Shown piece by piece: positions 1-8,792 of a stretch of 64,000 nucleotides of DNA. Position numbers and translations under genes: made by a program. Numbering within the stretch: the stretch's first letter is position 1; each line of letters begins with the position of its first letter. Under the pieces are notes generated by a model that did no database searches, had not been told where the DNA came from, and saw only the letters and a program-made list of their open reading frames with translations. This stretch comes from an uncultured Pelagibacteraceae bacterium (lineage in GTDB: Bacteria; Pseudomonadota; Alphaproteobacteria; Pelagibacterales; Pelagibacteraceae). The stretch spans positions 129,758 to 193,757 of the forward strand of contig CACDRL010000001.1 of NCBI GenBank assembly GCA_902555435.1. Direction: 5' to 3'.

Positions 1-1037
1 GATGCATATTTTATTATTTTAGAAATTACTCCCCAGGCATATTCTCCATATTTATCTTTTCGATTAATTAAATTATTTATATTTACAGTCTCAACCCCTA
101 AATCTACTTTTTTTGAAGTTGTGTATTCACCTGTTTCTAAATTAATGGCTTCTAATATTTTCTGGTTTCCACTTTTATTCATTCTATAAAAACCACCTTT
201 TCCTTTACGTCCAGTGTAACCAGTATCAATTAATTTTTTTACTAATGGAATTTCTTTTGCAACTATTTGAAATTCATCATTTTCAGAAAGTTCTTTAATA
301 AAACTTTTTAAAACATCAGCCATCAAATCAATTCCGATTAGGTCATATAAGCCAAAAACTCCTGTTTTAGGTATACCCATTGGTCTTCCAAATACTGCAT
401 CAGCTTCTTCAATAGACAATTTCATTCTAAATGCTTCGGTCATTGCTACCTGCATTGCATAAACACCTATTCTATTTCCCAAAAAACCAGGTGTATCATT
501 ACAAACAATAGCACCTTTACCTAATTCAATTTCACAAAATTTTTTAAGAGAATTAATTTTATTTAAATCATTATTCTCATTCTTAACAATTTCTAACAAT
601 CCCATGTATCTAACTGGATTAAAGAAATGAGTTATGCAAAAATCTTTTTTTTCTTCCTCAGTTAATTTTTCTGACAAAACTTTTATTGGGATAGATGATG
701 TATTTGACGAAACAATTGCTCCCTGTTTTCTATTCTTAAATATTTTTTCATAAATATTGTGCTTTATATCAATTCTTTCAACAACAGCCTCAACAACCCA
801 ATCAGCTTCTTTCACTACATCAAAATTATCATTAATGTTCCCAACTTTAATATTTTCTATTTTAGTTTTATCTAAAAGTAACGGGGGTCTTGATTTATGA
901 ATTCTATCTCTAGCTTTTTCAGATATTTCTGTTGTTAAATCTAGAAGGGTTACTGGTACATTGGCATTGCAAAGGTGTGCTGCAATTCCACTGCCCATAG
1001 TACCAGATCCGATAACAACTACTTTTTTTATATCCAT
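1..1037 (-). CDS. 3-hydroxyacyl-CoA dehydrogenase, FadN-like, C-terminus cut by window edge
   Basis: NAD-dependent oxidation of L-3-hydroxyacyl-CoA in beta-oxidation. I read 345 codons from an ATG at 1037-1035 with no stop before the left edge. A Rossmann dinucleotide loop GSGTMGSG lies at residues 10-17, the NTSS segment at 112-115, and the catalytic histidine in THFFNP at about 137 with the partner Glu near 149. The text resembles the long FadN-type proteins (dehydrogenase half first, enoyl-CoA hydratase half second), so several hundred residues probably lie outside the window; that second half is not seen. It is divergent from the thiolase at 1143 across about 105 bases that should hold both promoters. 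A single-domain dehydrogenase is the alternative. Confidence 0.85.
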   Translation of the reverse strand, partial: MDIKKVVVIGSGTMGSGIAAHLCNANVPVTLLDLTTEISEKARDRIHKSRPPLLLDKTKIENIKVGNINDNFDVVKEADWVVEAVVERIDIKHNIYEKIFKNRKQGAIVSSNTSSIPIKVLSEKLTEEEKKDFCITHFFNPVRYMGLLEIVKNENNDLNKINSLKKFCEIELGKGAIVCNDTPGFLGNRIGVYAMQVAMTEAFRMKLSIEEADAVFGRPMGIPKTGVFGLYDLIGIDLMADVLKSFIKELSENDEFQIVAKEIPLVKKLIDTGYTGRKGKGGFYRMNKSGNQKILEAINLETGEYTTSKKVDLGVETVNINNLINRKDKYGEYAWGVISKIIKYA

Positions 1038-1142
1038 AATCAGTAAACTTTTATTGAATTAATCAAAAACTTGAAATAAGACAAATTTCCTGATTAATTA
1101 AAATGGTAAGCTATATAAATTAACACAATATTAAAGAGAAAA

Positions 1143-2270
1143 ATGTACAATTCAGTAATAGTTGGTTACTCCAGGTCCCCTTTTGCAATGGCAAATAAAG
1201 GGAAATTAATAGATGTAAAACCAGTTTATTTACTAGCTGAAGTAATTAAAAACCTTGTTTCACAATCAAAGATTAATCCAAAAGAAATTGATGATGTTGT
1301 TATAGGATGTGCTTTTCAGGTTGGTGAGCAGTGTTTTAATATTGGAAGATTAGTAACTTTTTTATCAGACTTAGATATGAGAGTTCCAGGTATGTCCGTA
1401 GATAGATGGTGTGGATCCTCTATGGAAGCAATTCATATTGCTGCTGGAAAAATAGCAATGGGATCAGGTAAGATATTTATTTGTGGAGGGGTAGAAAGTA
1501 TGACAAGAGTAAGAACTGGATTTGACCCTTTGCCTTATCCTTATTCGGATGAAGAAAAACAAAATCCACATTTATATTTATCAATGGGAATTACTGCAGA
1601 GAATGTTGCAAAAAAATATAATATTTCAAGAACAGAGCAACAAAAGTTCTCTTTAGAAAGTCATAGAAAAGCAAATGAAGCACAACAAAAAGAAAAATTT
1701 ATAAGCGAGATTACCAAGATAGGTGATTGTGAAACAGATGAAAATATTAGACCTAATAGTACAATGGAAAAATTAGATAATTTAAAGTTAGCATTTGATC
1801 AGAATGGAACTGTAACAGCCGCAACTGCCTCTCCCTTAACTGATGGCGCTGCTGTAACTTTAATATGTGAAGAAAATTTTGCTAAAGAGAATGGTTTGGA
1901 AATTTTTGGAAGAATAAAATCTACAGCTGTTGAGGGATGTGATCCAAATTATATGGGATTAGGTCCAATTTCAGCTACCAAAAAAGCTTTGGAAAGAGCT
2001 AAACTTTCTATGAGAGATATTGATATTGTGGAGCTAAATGAAGCCTTCGCATCTCAATCGCTTGCTTGTATCAAGGATTTAGAAATAGACATTAAAAAAG
2101 TAAATCTAGACGGTGGTGCAATTGCTTTGGGACATCCTTTAGGTGCAACAGGTGCGAGGATAACAGGAAAAGCTGCACAACTTTTAAAAAGAGAAAATAA
2201 AAAATACGCTCTTGCTACTCAATGTATTGGTTTGGGAATGGGAATTGCAACAATAATTGAAGCAGTTTAA
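1143..2270 (+). CDS. acetyl-CoA acyltransferase (thiolase)
   Basis: Thiolytic cleavage of 3-ketoacyl-CoA, the last step of beta-oxidation, or the reverse condensation. The 375-residue length is normal for the family. The nucleophilic cysteine sits in DRWCGSSMEA at residue 90, followed by GGVESMTR; the C-terminal part has NEAFASQ, the histidine motif GGAIALGHPLGATGAR and the second cysteine in QCIGLGMG. All four thiolase signatures are therefore present. It is divergent from the FadN-like dehydrogenase, which is the usual partner, so a degradative FadA-like role is more likely than acetoacetyl-CoA synthesis. Its stop is two bases from the convergent potC stop, leaving no separate terminator. 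Confidence 0.92.
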   Translation: MYNSVIVGYSRSPFAMANKGKLIDVKPVYLLAEVIKNLVSQSKINPKEIDDVVIGCAFQVGEQCFNIGRLVTFLSDLDMRVPGMSVDRWCGSSMEAIHIAAGKIAMGSGKIFICGGVESMTRVRTGFDPLPYPYSDEEKQNPHLYLSMGITAENVAKKYNISRTEQQKFSLESHRKANEAQQKEKFISEITKIGDCETDENIRPNSTMEKLDNLKLAFDQNGTVTAATASPLTDGAAVTLICEENFAKENGLEIFGRIKSTAVEGCDPNYMGLGPISATKKALERAKLSMRDIDIVELNEAFASQSLACIKDLEIDIKKVNLDGGAIALGHPLGATGARITGKAAQLLKRENKKYALATQCIGLGMGIATIIEAV

Positions 2271-2272
2271 TT

Positions 2273-3127
2273 TTATCTATTAATTCCTCTTAATCTCTCA
2301 GATCTTCTTCTTAACAATTCTGCACTAATTAAGATTAAAGTTGAAAGAATAATTAAACATGTTGCAACAGCTAAAATTGTTGGACTTAACTGTTCTCTTA
2401 AACCAGTCCACATTTGTACTGGTATTGTAGTGTTTTCTAAACCAGCAAGAAATAAAACTACAACTACTTCATCAAAAGAAGTTACAAATGCAAATAAACC
2501 TCCTGAAATTACTCCCGGTAATATTAAAGGAAGAGTAATTTTCATAAAAGTGTTTACTGGATTACTACCTAAGCTAGCTGCCGCTCTTGTTACACTATGA
2601 TCAAATCCTGACAATGTTGCAGTTACGGTGATTACAACAAATGGCGTTCCAAGAATTATATGAGCAAAAACTATTCCTGTATGCGTTGCTGCTAAACCTA
2701 CTTTTGCCATGAAAAAGAATATTGCAACACCTGAAATAATTAATGGAACAATCATTGGAGAAATAAGAGTGGCCATTATAATTCCTTTATAAGGCATGTG
2801 CCTACTACTCAAACCTAGTGCAGCCAATGTCCCTAGTATTATAGAACCTATTGTTGCAAATATTGCGATTATAAAACTATTTTTTGCGGCTAATCCCCAT
2901 GGGTTTTTAGTTCCATAGACCATATCCTTATACCATCTAAGAGAAAAGGCATCAGGGTCAAGATTTTTCATCCCCTCAGAAAATACTAAAAATTCTTCAG
3001 CATTAAATGATAATGGAAATATTACGAATAAAGGGGCAACTAAAAAGAAAAACACAAAAGCACAAATAGCTAAATAAACATAATGCCAAATTCTATAACG
3101 CGTTTCTGTATAACTTGGTAATGCCAT
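2273..3127 (-). CDS. potC: ABC transporter permease, PotC-like
   Basis: One of two inner-membrane permeases of a polyamine-type ABC importer. The 284-residue protein has an N-terminal membrane segment (about 15-37), a periplasmic stretch and five further hydrophobic segments. The cytoplasmic coupling loop (EAA loop) is recognisable at RAAASLGSNPVNTFMKITLP. Start is ATG at 3127. It is the last gene of the minus-strand series eutA-doeA-potA-potD-potB-potC, two bases after potB. Substrate cannot be read from the sequence; the doeA/eutA neighbours suggest a diamino compound or ectoine rather than, or as well as, putrescine or spermidine. Confidence 0.88.
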   Translation of the reverse strand: MALPSYTETRYRIWHYVYLAICAFVFFFLVAPLFVIFPLSFNAEEFLVFSEGMKNLDPDAFSLRWYKDMVYGTKNPWGLAAKNSFIIAIFATIGSIILGTLAALGLSSRHMPYKGIIMATLISPMIVPLIISGVAIFFFMAKVGLAATHTGIVFAHIILGTPFVVITVTATLSGFDHSVTRAAASLGSNPVNTFMKITLPLILPGVISGGLFAFVTSFDEVVVVLFLAGLENTTIPVQMWTGLREQLSPTILAVATCLIILSTLILISAELLRRRSERLRGINR

Positions 3128-3129
3128 CT

Positions 3130-4392
3130 TTATCCTAATTTAATATTATCTACTCCAACAAGTTTATTATAAATCCAATAAATAACTAAAACTCCAGTTA
3201 ACAACATCAATCCCATTGCAGACGCAAAACTCCAATCTAGAGTTGTTTTCATATGATATGCAATCTGGTTACTAATTAATGTTCCAGATGCGCCCCCTAC
3301 AAGTGCTGGCGTAATGTAATAGCCAATTGCTAAAATAAATACTAACAAACATCCTGCTCCAATACCTGGAATAGTTAATGGGAAATATACTTTCCAAAAT
3401 GCAACAAAAGGAGTTCCTCCTAAAGATTTTCCTGCTCTCATTAAACTAGGAGAGATTGTTTTCATCACGCTATAAAGAGGAAGAACCATAAAAGGTAATA
3501 ATATTTGTGTCATCGCCACATAAGTTCCAACTTTATTGTACATCATTTCAGGTCTGCTATCGTCTGCAACTAATCCTATCATTACAAAGAAATCATTAAC
3601 GACTCCTTGTTGCTGTAATAAAATCATCCAACTCGCAGTTCTGACTAATAATGAAGTCCAAAATGGTAGAAGAACACAAATCATTAATAGATTTGAATAT
3701 TTCATTGGTAATGTAGCCAATAAATGAGCTATGGGATATCCCATTAAAAAACAGAATACTGTTACAAATAAAGCAATTTCAAGGGTTCTTAACCACAAAA
3801 TTCTATGAATTCTTCTATCTTCATCTACTTGAGCAATACTTCCATCAGCAGCAAAATACATGTCCATACCTTTAAGATATTTAGCTAATGTATATGGGGG
3901 TGCTGTTCTTTTTATCGCTTGCCAATACTCAACTTTACCCCAATTTTTATGCACTTTCATCATCTGTTCTTTGATGCTTGCGCTTTCATCAATCTTTTTT
4001 CTTTTAATATTTCTAAACAATCTTTTAGTTGTTGAATTAAAACCATTTTTTTCTTTATTTAGTCTTTGACCAAGTTTTCCATGTTCTTGTTTTTCAACAA
4101 GGGCTTTGTAGTCATAATAAAAAGCAGAAAAAACTTCTTCAGGAGGTAATTCTTGTCCATCCCAATTTTCCATTTCCTTAAATGTTTTAGGAAGCATATT
4201 TGTAATCATTTTGTCATCAATACTTCTCGTAAACATTTCGCCGATTGGAAATATATAAGTAATGACTAAAAATAATAATAAAGGAGCCACTAGAAGAAAT
4301 GCTTTAATTTTATTCTTCCGTTCAGCTTTTTTCAAACTGACTTCTAATGGTATGCCGTCAGTTGTTAAAATTTGTTTTGCTTCAGAGCTCAT
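3130..4392 (-). CDS. potB: ABC transporter permease, PotB-like, with enlarged first periplasmic loop
   Basis: Partner permease of the Pot-type importer. At 420 residues it is about 120-140 longer than classical PotB. The extra length lies between the first membrane segment (about 30-52) and the second (about 200-222): a charged, Lys/Glu-rich stretch that on standard topology is periplasmic. The remainder is a normal permease with an EAA-type loop at RAGKSLGGTPFVAFWKVYFP. Start is ATG at 4392, just downstream of the hairpin at 4400-4426 that separates it from potD. Long PotB relatives exist in other alphaproteobacteria as far as I know, so this is probably a subfamily trait and not a fusion. 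Confidence 0.87.
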   Translation of the reverse strand: MSSEAKQILTTDGIPLEVSLKKAERKNKIKAFLLVAPLLLFLVITYIFPIGEMFTRSIDDKMITNMLPKTFKEMENWDGQELPPEEVFSAFYYDYKALVEKQEHGKLGQRLNKEKNGFNSTTKRLFRNIKRKKIDESASIKEQMMKVHKNWGKVEYWQAIKRTAPPYTLAKYLKGMDMYFAADGSIAQVDEDRRIHRILWLRTLEIALFVTVFCFLMGYPIAHLLATLPMKYSNLLMICVLLPFWTSLLVRTASWMILLQQQGVVNDFFVMIGLVADDSRPEMMYNKVGTYVAMTQILLPFMVLPLYSVMKTISPSLMRAGKSLGGTPFVAFWKVYFPLTIPGIGAGCLLVFILAIGYYITPALVGGASGTLISNQIAYHMKTTLDWSFASAMGLMLLTGVLVIYWIYNKLVGVDNIKLG

Positions 4393-4393
4393 A

Positions 4394-4426
4394 AAAAAAT
4401 AGGGCGGTTATTAAATAACCGCCCTA
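4394..4426 (-). terminator. hairpin terminator/attenuator between potD and potB
   Basis: A perfect 11-bp stem (4400-4410 with 4416-4426, five-base loop) followed on the minus strand by a run of T (complement of A at 4394-4399). It lies in the 69-base spacer after potD and immediately before potB. The shape is that of an intrinsic terminator. Because the permeases continue on the same strand it probably works as a partial terminator or 3'-end stabiliser, raising potD over potBC. Confidence 0.85.
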
Positions 4427-4461
4427 AATATATTATATAAATTCAGTGATTAAAACTGAAA

Positions 4462-5580
4462 TTATAGGCCTGCTTTGAAAGCTTCCCACTTCTCACCAAT
4501 CTCTGTTCCATAGTCAGCCCAGAAGAATGGGTCAACTAAGAAATAGTTTTTAGTGTTAGCAGGAGCAGTTGGCATTTGAGACATCATCTCTGTTTTACCA
4601 TCTTTGTACCATGGCTCACCAGCAGTGATTACATCAAGAGAAGATTTTCTCCATGGAGCATATGCAATGTACTTCGCGCTACCAGCTAACATCTCAGTGT
4701 TAGTCATCATAGCTAAAGCTTTTTTAGCATTTGCTTCATCTGGACCACCTTTAACTAAAGCAAAGTATTCGTAGTCAAGACCTTGACCATCCCATACTTG
4801 TTTAATTGGAGCACCTTCACCAATTTCAGCATTGAAGAATCTTCCGTTCCAACCAGTTGCCATAACAACTTCACCAGCAACTAATAATTCAGGTGGTTGA
4901 GCACCTGCAGACCAGAATACACATCCACCATTTGGATCTGTACATAGTTCTCTAATTTTATTTAATGCTCTGTCGATTCCACCGTCTTCTAAAAGTTTTC
5001 TGTAAACTCTAGTTCCGCCGTCACCTAACTTCACACCATCCGCAGCTAAAGCAATTTCTAAATTGGTTAAAGCACTAGTATAGATTGCTCTTTTTCCTGG
5101 GAATTTTTTAGTGTTAAAGAAATCCTTAATTTTTGTAGGCTCTTTACCACCAAATGCTCTTGTGTCAAAAGCATAGTTCCAAGAATATAAGATGTTCCCT
5201 ACTGCACATTCACTAGGCATGTCTGTAAAGAAATCTTCACTTGCAGGAGTTCCATCTGGTGCAGGTGGGAAGTCTTTGTCAAAATCAAATTTAACAAATA
5301 AACCTTCATCACATCCGTTAATAGTATCGAATGCAAATAAATCTATGATATCCCAAGTAATAGCACCCGCTTCTTTTTGTGCTTTTATTTCTGATAAACC
5401 ACCAGAATAGTCAACCCAGTTGATTTCTACTCCTAGTGCTTTAGCAGTCGGATCACCATACCCTAACTTCTGAGACTCTGTATAAGCTCCACCCCAAGAT
5501 GCAACCGTTACTGCAAATGCTGATGAAGTTATAGATAGAGCAAAAGAAAGAGCTAGTAATAATTTACTTATTTTCTTCAT
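4462..5580 (-). CDS. potD: periplasmic substrate-binding protein, PotD-like
   Basis: Binding protein (372 residues) of the Pot-type importer, in the extracellular solute-binding protein family of spermidine/putrescine systems. A signal peptide is clear: MKK followed by a hydrophobic core and an AFA cleavage site at about residue 23; the mature protein opens with VTVASWGGAYTES, typical of the family. Several cysteines could form periplasmic disulfides. Start is ATG at 5580 with a strong GGAGG at 5585-5589. It has its own promoter candidate (5627-5655) and a terminator-like hairpin behind it, so it should be expressed at a higher level than the permeases. The ligand is not deducible; polyamine or an ectoine-derived compound are the options. 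Confidence 0.88.
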   Translation of the reverse strand: MKKISKLLLALSFALSITSSAFAVTVASWGGAYTESQKLGYGDPTAKALGVEINWVDYSGGLSEIKAQKEAGAITWDIIDLFAFDTINGCDEGLFVKFDFDKDFPPAPDGTPASEDFFTDMPSECAVGNILYSWNYAFDTRAFGGKEPTKIKDFFNTKKFPGKRAIYTSALTNLEIALAADGVKLGDGGTRVYRKLLEDGGIDRALNKIRELCTDPNGGCVFWSAGAQPPELLVAGEVVMATGWNGRFFNAEIGEGAPIKQVWDGQGLDYEYFALVKGGPDEANAKKALAMMTNTEMLAGSAKYIAYAPWRKSSLDVITAGEPWYKDGKTEMMSQMPTAPANTKNYFLVDPFFWADYGTEIGEKWEAFKAGL

Positions 5581-5626
5581 TATTCCTCCGTTTAAACGTT
5601 GATATAAATTAATTTATATAAACAAA

Positions 5627-5655
5627 ATTACAACAAATAGACCAACTTAAGTCAA
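5627..5655 (-). promoter_or_regulatory. sigma-70-type promoter for potD
   Basis: Read on the minus strand: TTGACT (5655-5650), 17-base spacer, TGTAAT (5632-5627). Both hexamers are near consensus and the spacing is optimal. It lies in the 108-base gap between potA and potD and points at potD, giving a leader of about 40 bases. This implies potD is transcribed separately as well as from upstream read-through. Confidence 0.6.
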
Positions 5656-5688
5656 CAGCTCTTTTTTGTCTTTACAATAATAATATAT

Positions 5689-6774
5689 TTATTTTGGGTC
5701 TAAAGCCCTAGCATCTAAGCTGTTCCATCCAATTTTAATATCTTGACTTACTTTTAGCTCTAGATTGGACGTACTATTTGGAACTTTTAAAATAAATTCT
5801 GAGCTACCTAAAAGATTTAATCTCACTCTTGTATGGTCGCCATGATAGATAACTTCCTCTATCTTTCCAGTAAACATATTATCCATTTTATCTTTTGGAT
5901 TTATTAGTGCCCTTTCGGGTCTTAATGAAACTGTAGTTTTTTCTCCTTTGGATTTAACTGAAATAGGATTGGCCAATATTTCTGAATTCGCCAGTTTAAC
6001 TTTACATTTATCTTTATCTATATCTGTAACTTCTCCATTAAAAGTATTATTCTCACCAATAAATTCAGCGACAAACGAATTTACAGGTTTTTCATATAAT
6101 TCAGCTGGGTCTGATAATTGTTGAACTTTTCCATCATTGAAAACTGCAATTCTATTGGACATTGTCAAAGCTTCACTTTGATCATGAGTAACATAAACAA
6201 CTGTTACCCCAATACTTTCGTGAATATGTTTAATTTCATATTGCATACTTTCTCTCAAATTTTTATCTAGCGCTCCTAAAGGTTCGTCCATTAAAACAAC
6301 TGCTGGGTCAAATACTAAAGCTCTTGCTACAGCAACCCTTTGTTGTTGACCACCTGAAAGTTGGGCTGGCATTCTAGTTTCAAATCCGTTTAATGAAACC
6401 ATCGACAAAGCCTTATCAACTTTTTTATCAATTTCGTCTTTCTCAACTTTTCTTACTCTTAAAGGAAAAGCTAAGTTTTCATAAACTGTCATATGTGGGA
6501 ATAATGCGTAGTTTTGAAATACCATTCCAATTCCTCTTTTATGAGGAGGAATATTTGAAATTATATTTCCGTCTAATAATATCTCACCATGAGTGGGTGT
6601 TTCAAATCCAGCTAACATCATTAAACATGTTGTCTTACCTGATCCAGATGGACCAAGCATGGTTATAAACTCGCCCTCTGCAATATCTAATTGAAGATCT
6701 TTGACGACAAGAACTTTACCGTCATAACTTTTATCTACTTTGTCGAATTTAACGAATTCTGGATTTTTAGACAT
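5689..6774 (-). CDS. potA: ABC transporter ATP-binding protein, PotA-like
   Basis: ATPase subunit (361 residues) that powers the Pot-type importer at the cytoplasmic face. Walker A GPSGSGKTT at 41-49, Q-loop in VFQNYALFPH, signature LSGGQQQR at 139-146, Walker B with DEPLGALD at 163-170, and the switch histidine in VTHDQSEA. The C-terminal third is the TOBE-type regulatory domain of the PotA/UgpC class. It lies 45 bases after doeA and 108 bases before potD on the same strand, so the transporter is physically tied to the eutA-doeA pair. Confidence 0.93.
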   Translation of the reverse strand: MSKNPEFVKFDKVDKSYDGKVLVVKDLQLDIAEGEFITMLGPSGSGKTTCLMMLAGFETPTHGEILLDGNIISNIPPHKRGIGMVFQNYALFPHMTVYENLAFPLRVRKVEKDEIDKKVDKALSMVSLNGFETRMPAQLSGGQQQRVAVARALVFDPAVVLMDEPLGALDKNLRESMQYEIKHIHESIGVTVVYVTHDQSEALTMSNRIAVFNDGKVQQLSDPAELYEKPVNSFVAEFIGENNTFNGEVTDIDKDKCKVKLANSEILANPISVKSKGEKTTVSLRPERALINPKDKMDNMFTGKIEEVIYHGDHTRVRLNLLGSSEFILKVPNSTSNLELKVSQDIKIGWNSLDARALDPK

Positions 6775-6819
6775 AAAGGTGAATATAAAACATTTGTGTA
6801 AATAGATTTCAATAGCTAA

Positions 6820-7989
6820 TTAACTCTTAATATGAAGCTCTTTTGGAAAATTACAAAATAGTTCTGATCCATTTTCAGTAACTCTAATTGCTTCAGATGC
6901 CTCAACACCCCAATCACCAAACTGCATCACTGCTATCATGTGAAAACAAACATTGGGCTCAAGCACTGTCATATCTCCTTTATATATATTAAGAGTATGC
7001 TCACCCCAGTCAGGAGGATATCCAATTCCAATCGAATAACCTGTTCTAGATTTTTTTTCTATTCCATATTTATCTAAAATTTTCCAAAAAGATTGAGCAA
7101 CATCATCTGCGGTATTTCCAGGTTTGATTGCACTAATTCCAGCATTTAGTGCCTCGATGGTTTTGTTCATTGTATCAATTTTTAGCTGATTAGGTTTTCC
7201 AAGAAGAACTGTTCTGGCCATTGGAGCATGATACCTCTTATAAACTCCAGATAGTTCAATAATTGTAGCCTCTCCTTCGACAAATTTTTCTTGAGTTGCT
7301 GTTAAATGTGAAGCTGAGGTTCCTTTTCCTGTTGGTAGTAAAGTTGCTATACTAGAATACTCACCACCATATTCCTCTGTACCATAAAATAATGTTTTTT
7401 GAATTTCACCTACAGCATCACATTGTCTAACACCTGGTTTAATTACTTCCATTGCAGTTTTCATTCCTTTTTCAGATATTTTTGCTGCAGATTTCATAAA
7501 ACCAATCTCAGCATCAGATTTAACCAATCTTGCCCAATTAACCAAACGATCACTATCCTTTATTTGGGCGTTTGGTAATCCCTTTTTAATTTTTTCATAA
7601 CAGAATGCGGTAAAATAATGGGCATCCATTTCAACCCCTATATTTAGTTTATCCCACTTACGCTCTTTAATGATTTCAACTAAATAATCATAAGGATGTT
7701 TTGGCCATGTATGAATGTAGTTTTCATCGTAAACAATAATATTTTCGTTTTTTAAGTAAGTTGTTATATACGCACCCCCAGCATCCTGTGCTCTTACAAA
7801 ACATAAAGGCTCATCAGCATTTACATGAACAATAGCACATTGAGCATAATAGAAAGACCACGCATCATAGCCTGTTAAATAATTCATATTATTTGTATCA
7901 TGTGAAATTAAAAGTTCGATGCCTTTTTCCTGCATCATTTTCTGAACTTTTTTTAACCTTTGTCTATATTCTTCTTTGCTAAATGACAT
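6820..7989 (-). CDS. doeA: M24-fold hydrolase, ectoine hydrolase (DoeA/EutD)-like
   Basis: Pita-bread-fold protein of 389 residues. DoeA opens ectoine to N-acetyl-diaminobutyrate in the cytoplasm. The N-terminal NMNYLTGYDAWSFY, the middle IIELSGVYKRYHAPMART and the late GYPPDWGEH and DWGVEASEAI segments fit my memory of DoeA/EutD proteins. Positions where metal-dependent aminopeptidases carry two Asp ligands read as S/G and P here, as in the metal-free creatinase/DoeA branch, which argues against a Xaa-Pro peptidase. Its ATG overlaps the eutA stop by one base (TAATG), and EutA-EutD pairing is known from rhizobial ectoine operons. Creatinase-like activity on another substrate remains possible. 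No DoeB deacetylase is in the window. Confidence 0.78.
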   Translation of the reverse strand: MSFSKEEYRQRLKKVQKMMQEKGIELLISHDTNNMNYLTGYDAWSFYYAQCAIVHVNADEPLCFVRAQDAGGAYITTYLKNENIIVYDENYIHTWPKHPYDYLVEIIKERKWDKLNIGVEMDAHYFTAFCYEKIKKGLPNAQIKDSDRLVNWARLVKSDAEIGFMKSAAKISEKGMKTAMEVIKPGVRQCDAVGEIQKTLFYGTEEYGGEYSSIATLLPTGKGTSASHLTATQEKFVEGEATIIELSGVYKRYHAPMARTVLLGKPNQLKIDTMNKTIEALNAGISAIKPGNTADDVAQSFWKILDKYGIEKKSRTGYSIGIGYPPDWGEHTLNIYKGDMTVLEPNVCFHMIAVMQFGDWGVEASEAIRVTENGSELFCNFPKELHIKS

Positions 7990-8735
7990 TAATTCACTTG
8001 GAATAATTTTCCAAACCCTTCAACTGAATTATTTTTTTTTATTTTTACAAGGGTATCCCAAATTAACGCCTGATTGCTAGATAAAACTGTCGTATTTAAT
8101 TTTTTTTCTAATTTATCAATAATTTCTAGAACTGGTAAAGCTGTGCATGAAACAAATAAAGCATCAGCTCCATTTAAATCTATTTTTGATAATACTTCAT
8201 ACAAATAATCTTGATCAACTTTTCCAATGTCATAATCATCTTGAATATCAAAATAAGAATTTGATGTAACTTCAAAACCTTCACTTTTAAAATAATCTAA
8301 AACATCGTCATTTAATTTTTTGCTATAAGGGGTAAATATTGAAACTTTCTTAATATTGAATTTCTTTAATGCTTTAATAGCAGCAGTGCTTGGTGTTGAT
8401 ACATCTGCCATTGGTTTAGCAACTTTAACTTTTTCTTCAATTGAATCATGACCAGCAGCAATAGTTCCTGATGTGCATCCATAAACTACACAATCCAAGT
8501 CTTGATCAGGTAAAATATCTTTTGTAACGTCAGTGATTTTATTAGACATTTTAATCAAGTTTTCTTTCGTGAGAGGGTTGTAACACTCAATACGATTAAC
8601 AAAGAAATCGATTTTCTTATTTTTAATCACATTTATAAAATCTTTTTCAATCATAAAATCACTAGCAAGAGCGATTAAACCAACTCTAGGGTTAGCTTGG
8701 CCGATAAACTTAGGATCTATTTTTGTTGAATTCAT
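7989..8735 (-). CDS. eutA: Asp/Glu racemase-superfamily protein, EutA-like
   Basis: A 248-residue protein of the arylmalonate decarboxylase/maleate isomerase branch of the Asp/Glu racemase superfamily. Two cysteine sites expected of that fold are visible: the N-terminal half has VYGCTSGT (about residue 85) and the C-terminal half VSCTALP (about residue 197). In ectoine catabolic operons the member of this family is EutA, whose exact reaction is not settled to my knowledge. It is the first gene of the minus-strand operon and translationally coupled to doeA. Assignment to ectoine use rests on the fold plus the doeA neighbour; alone it could be a maleate isomerase-like enzyme. Confidence 0.72.
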   Translation of the reverse strand: MNSTKIDPKFIGQANPRVGLIALASDFMIEKDFINVIKNKKIDFFVNRIECYNPLTKENLIKMSNKITDVTKDILPDQDLDCVVYGCTSGTIAAGHDSIEEKVKVAKPMADVSTPSTAAIKALKKFNIKKVSIFTPYSKKLNDDVLDYFKSEGFEVTSNSYFDIQDDYDIGKVDQDYLYEVLSKIDLNGADALFVSCTALPVLEIIDKLEKKLNTTVLSSNQALIWDTLVKIKKNNSVEGFGKLFQVN

Positions 8736-8792
8736 AAATTAAAAAGTGAATATATCATAAGTTCTTTAATAATCATTAATATTAAAATAGGC

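Noticed and set aside
3536..4069. Plus-strand open frames inside potB
   Set aside because: They lie antisense to a well-supported permease and have no ribosome site or family features; AT-rich coding DNA gives many such frames.
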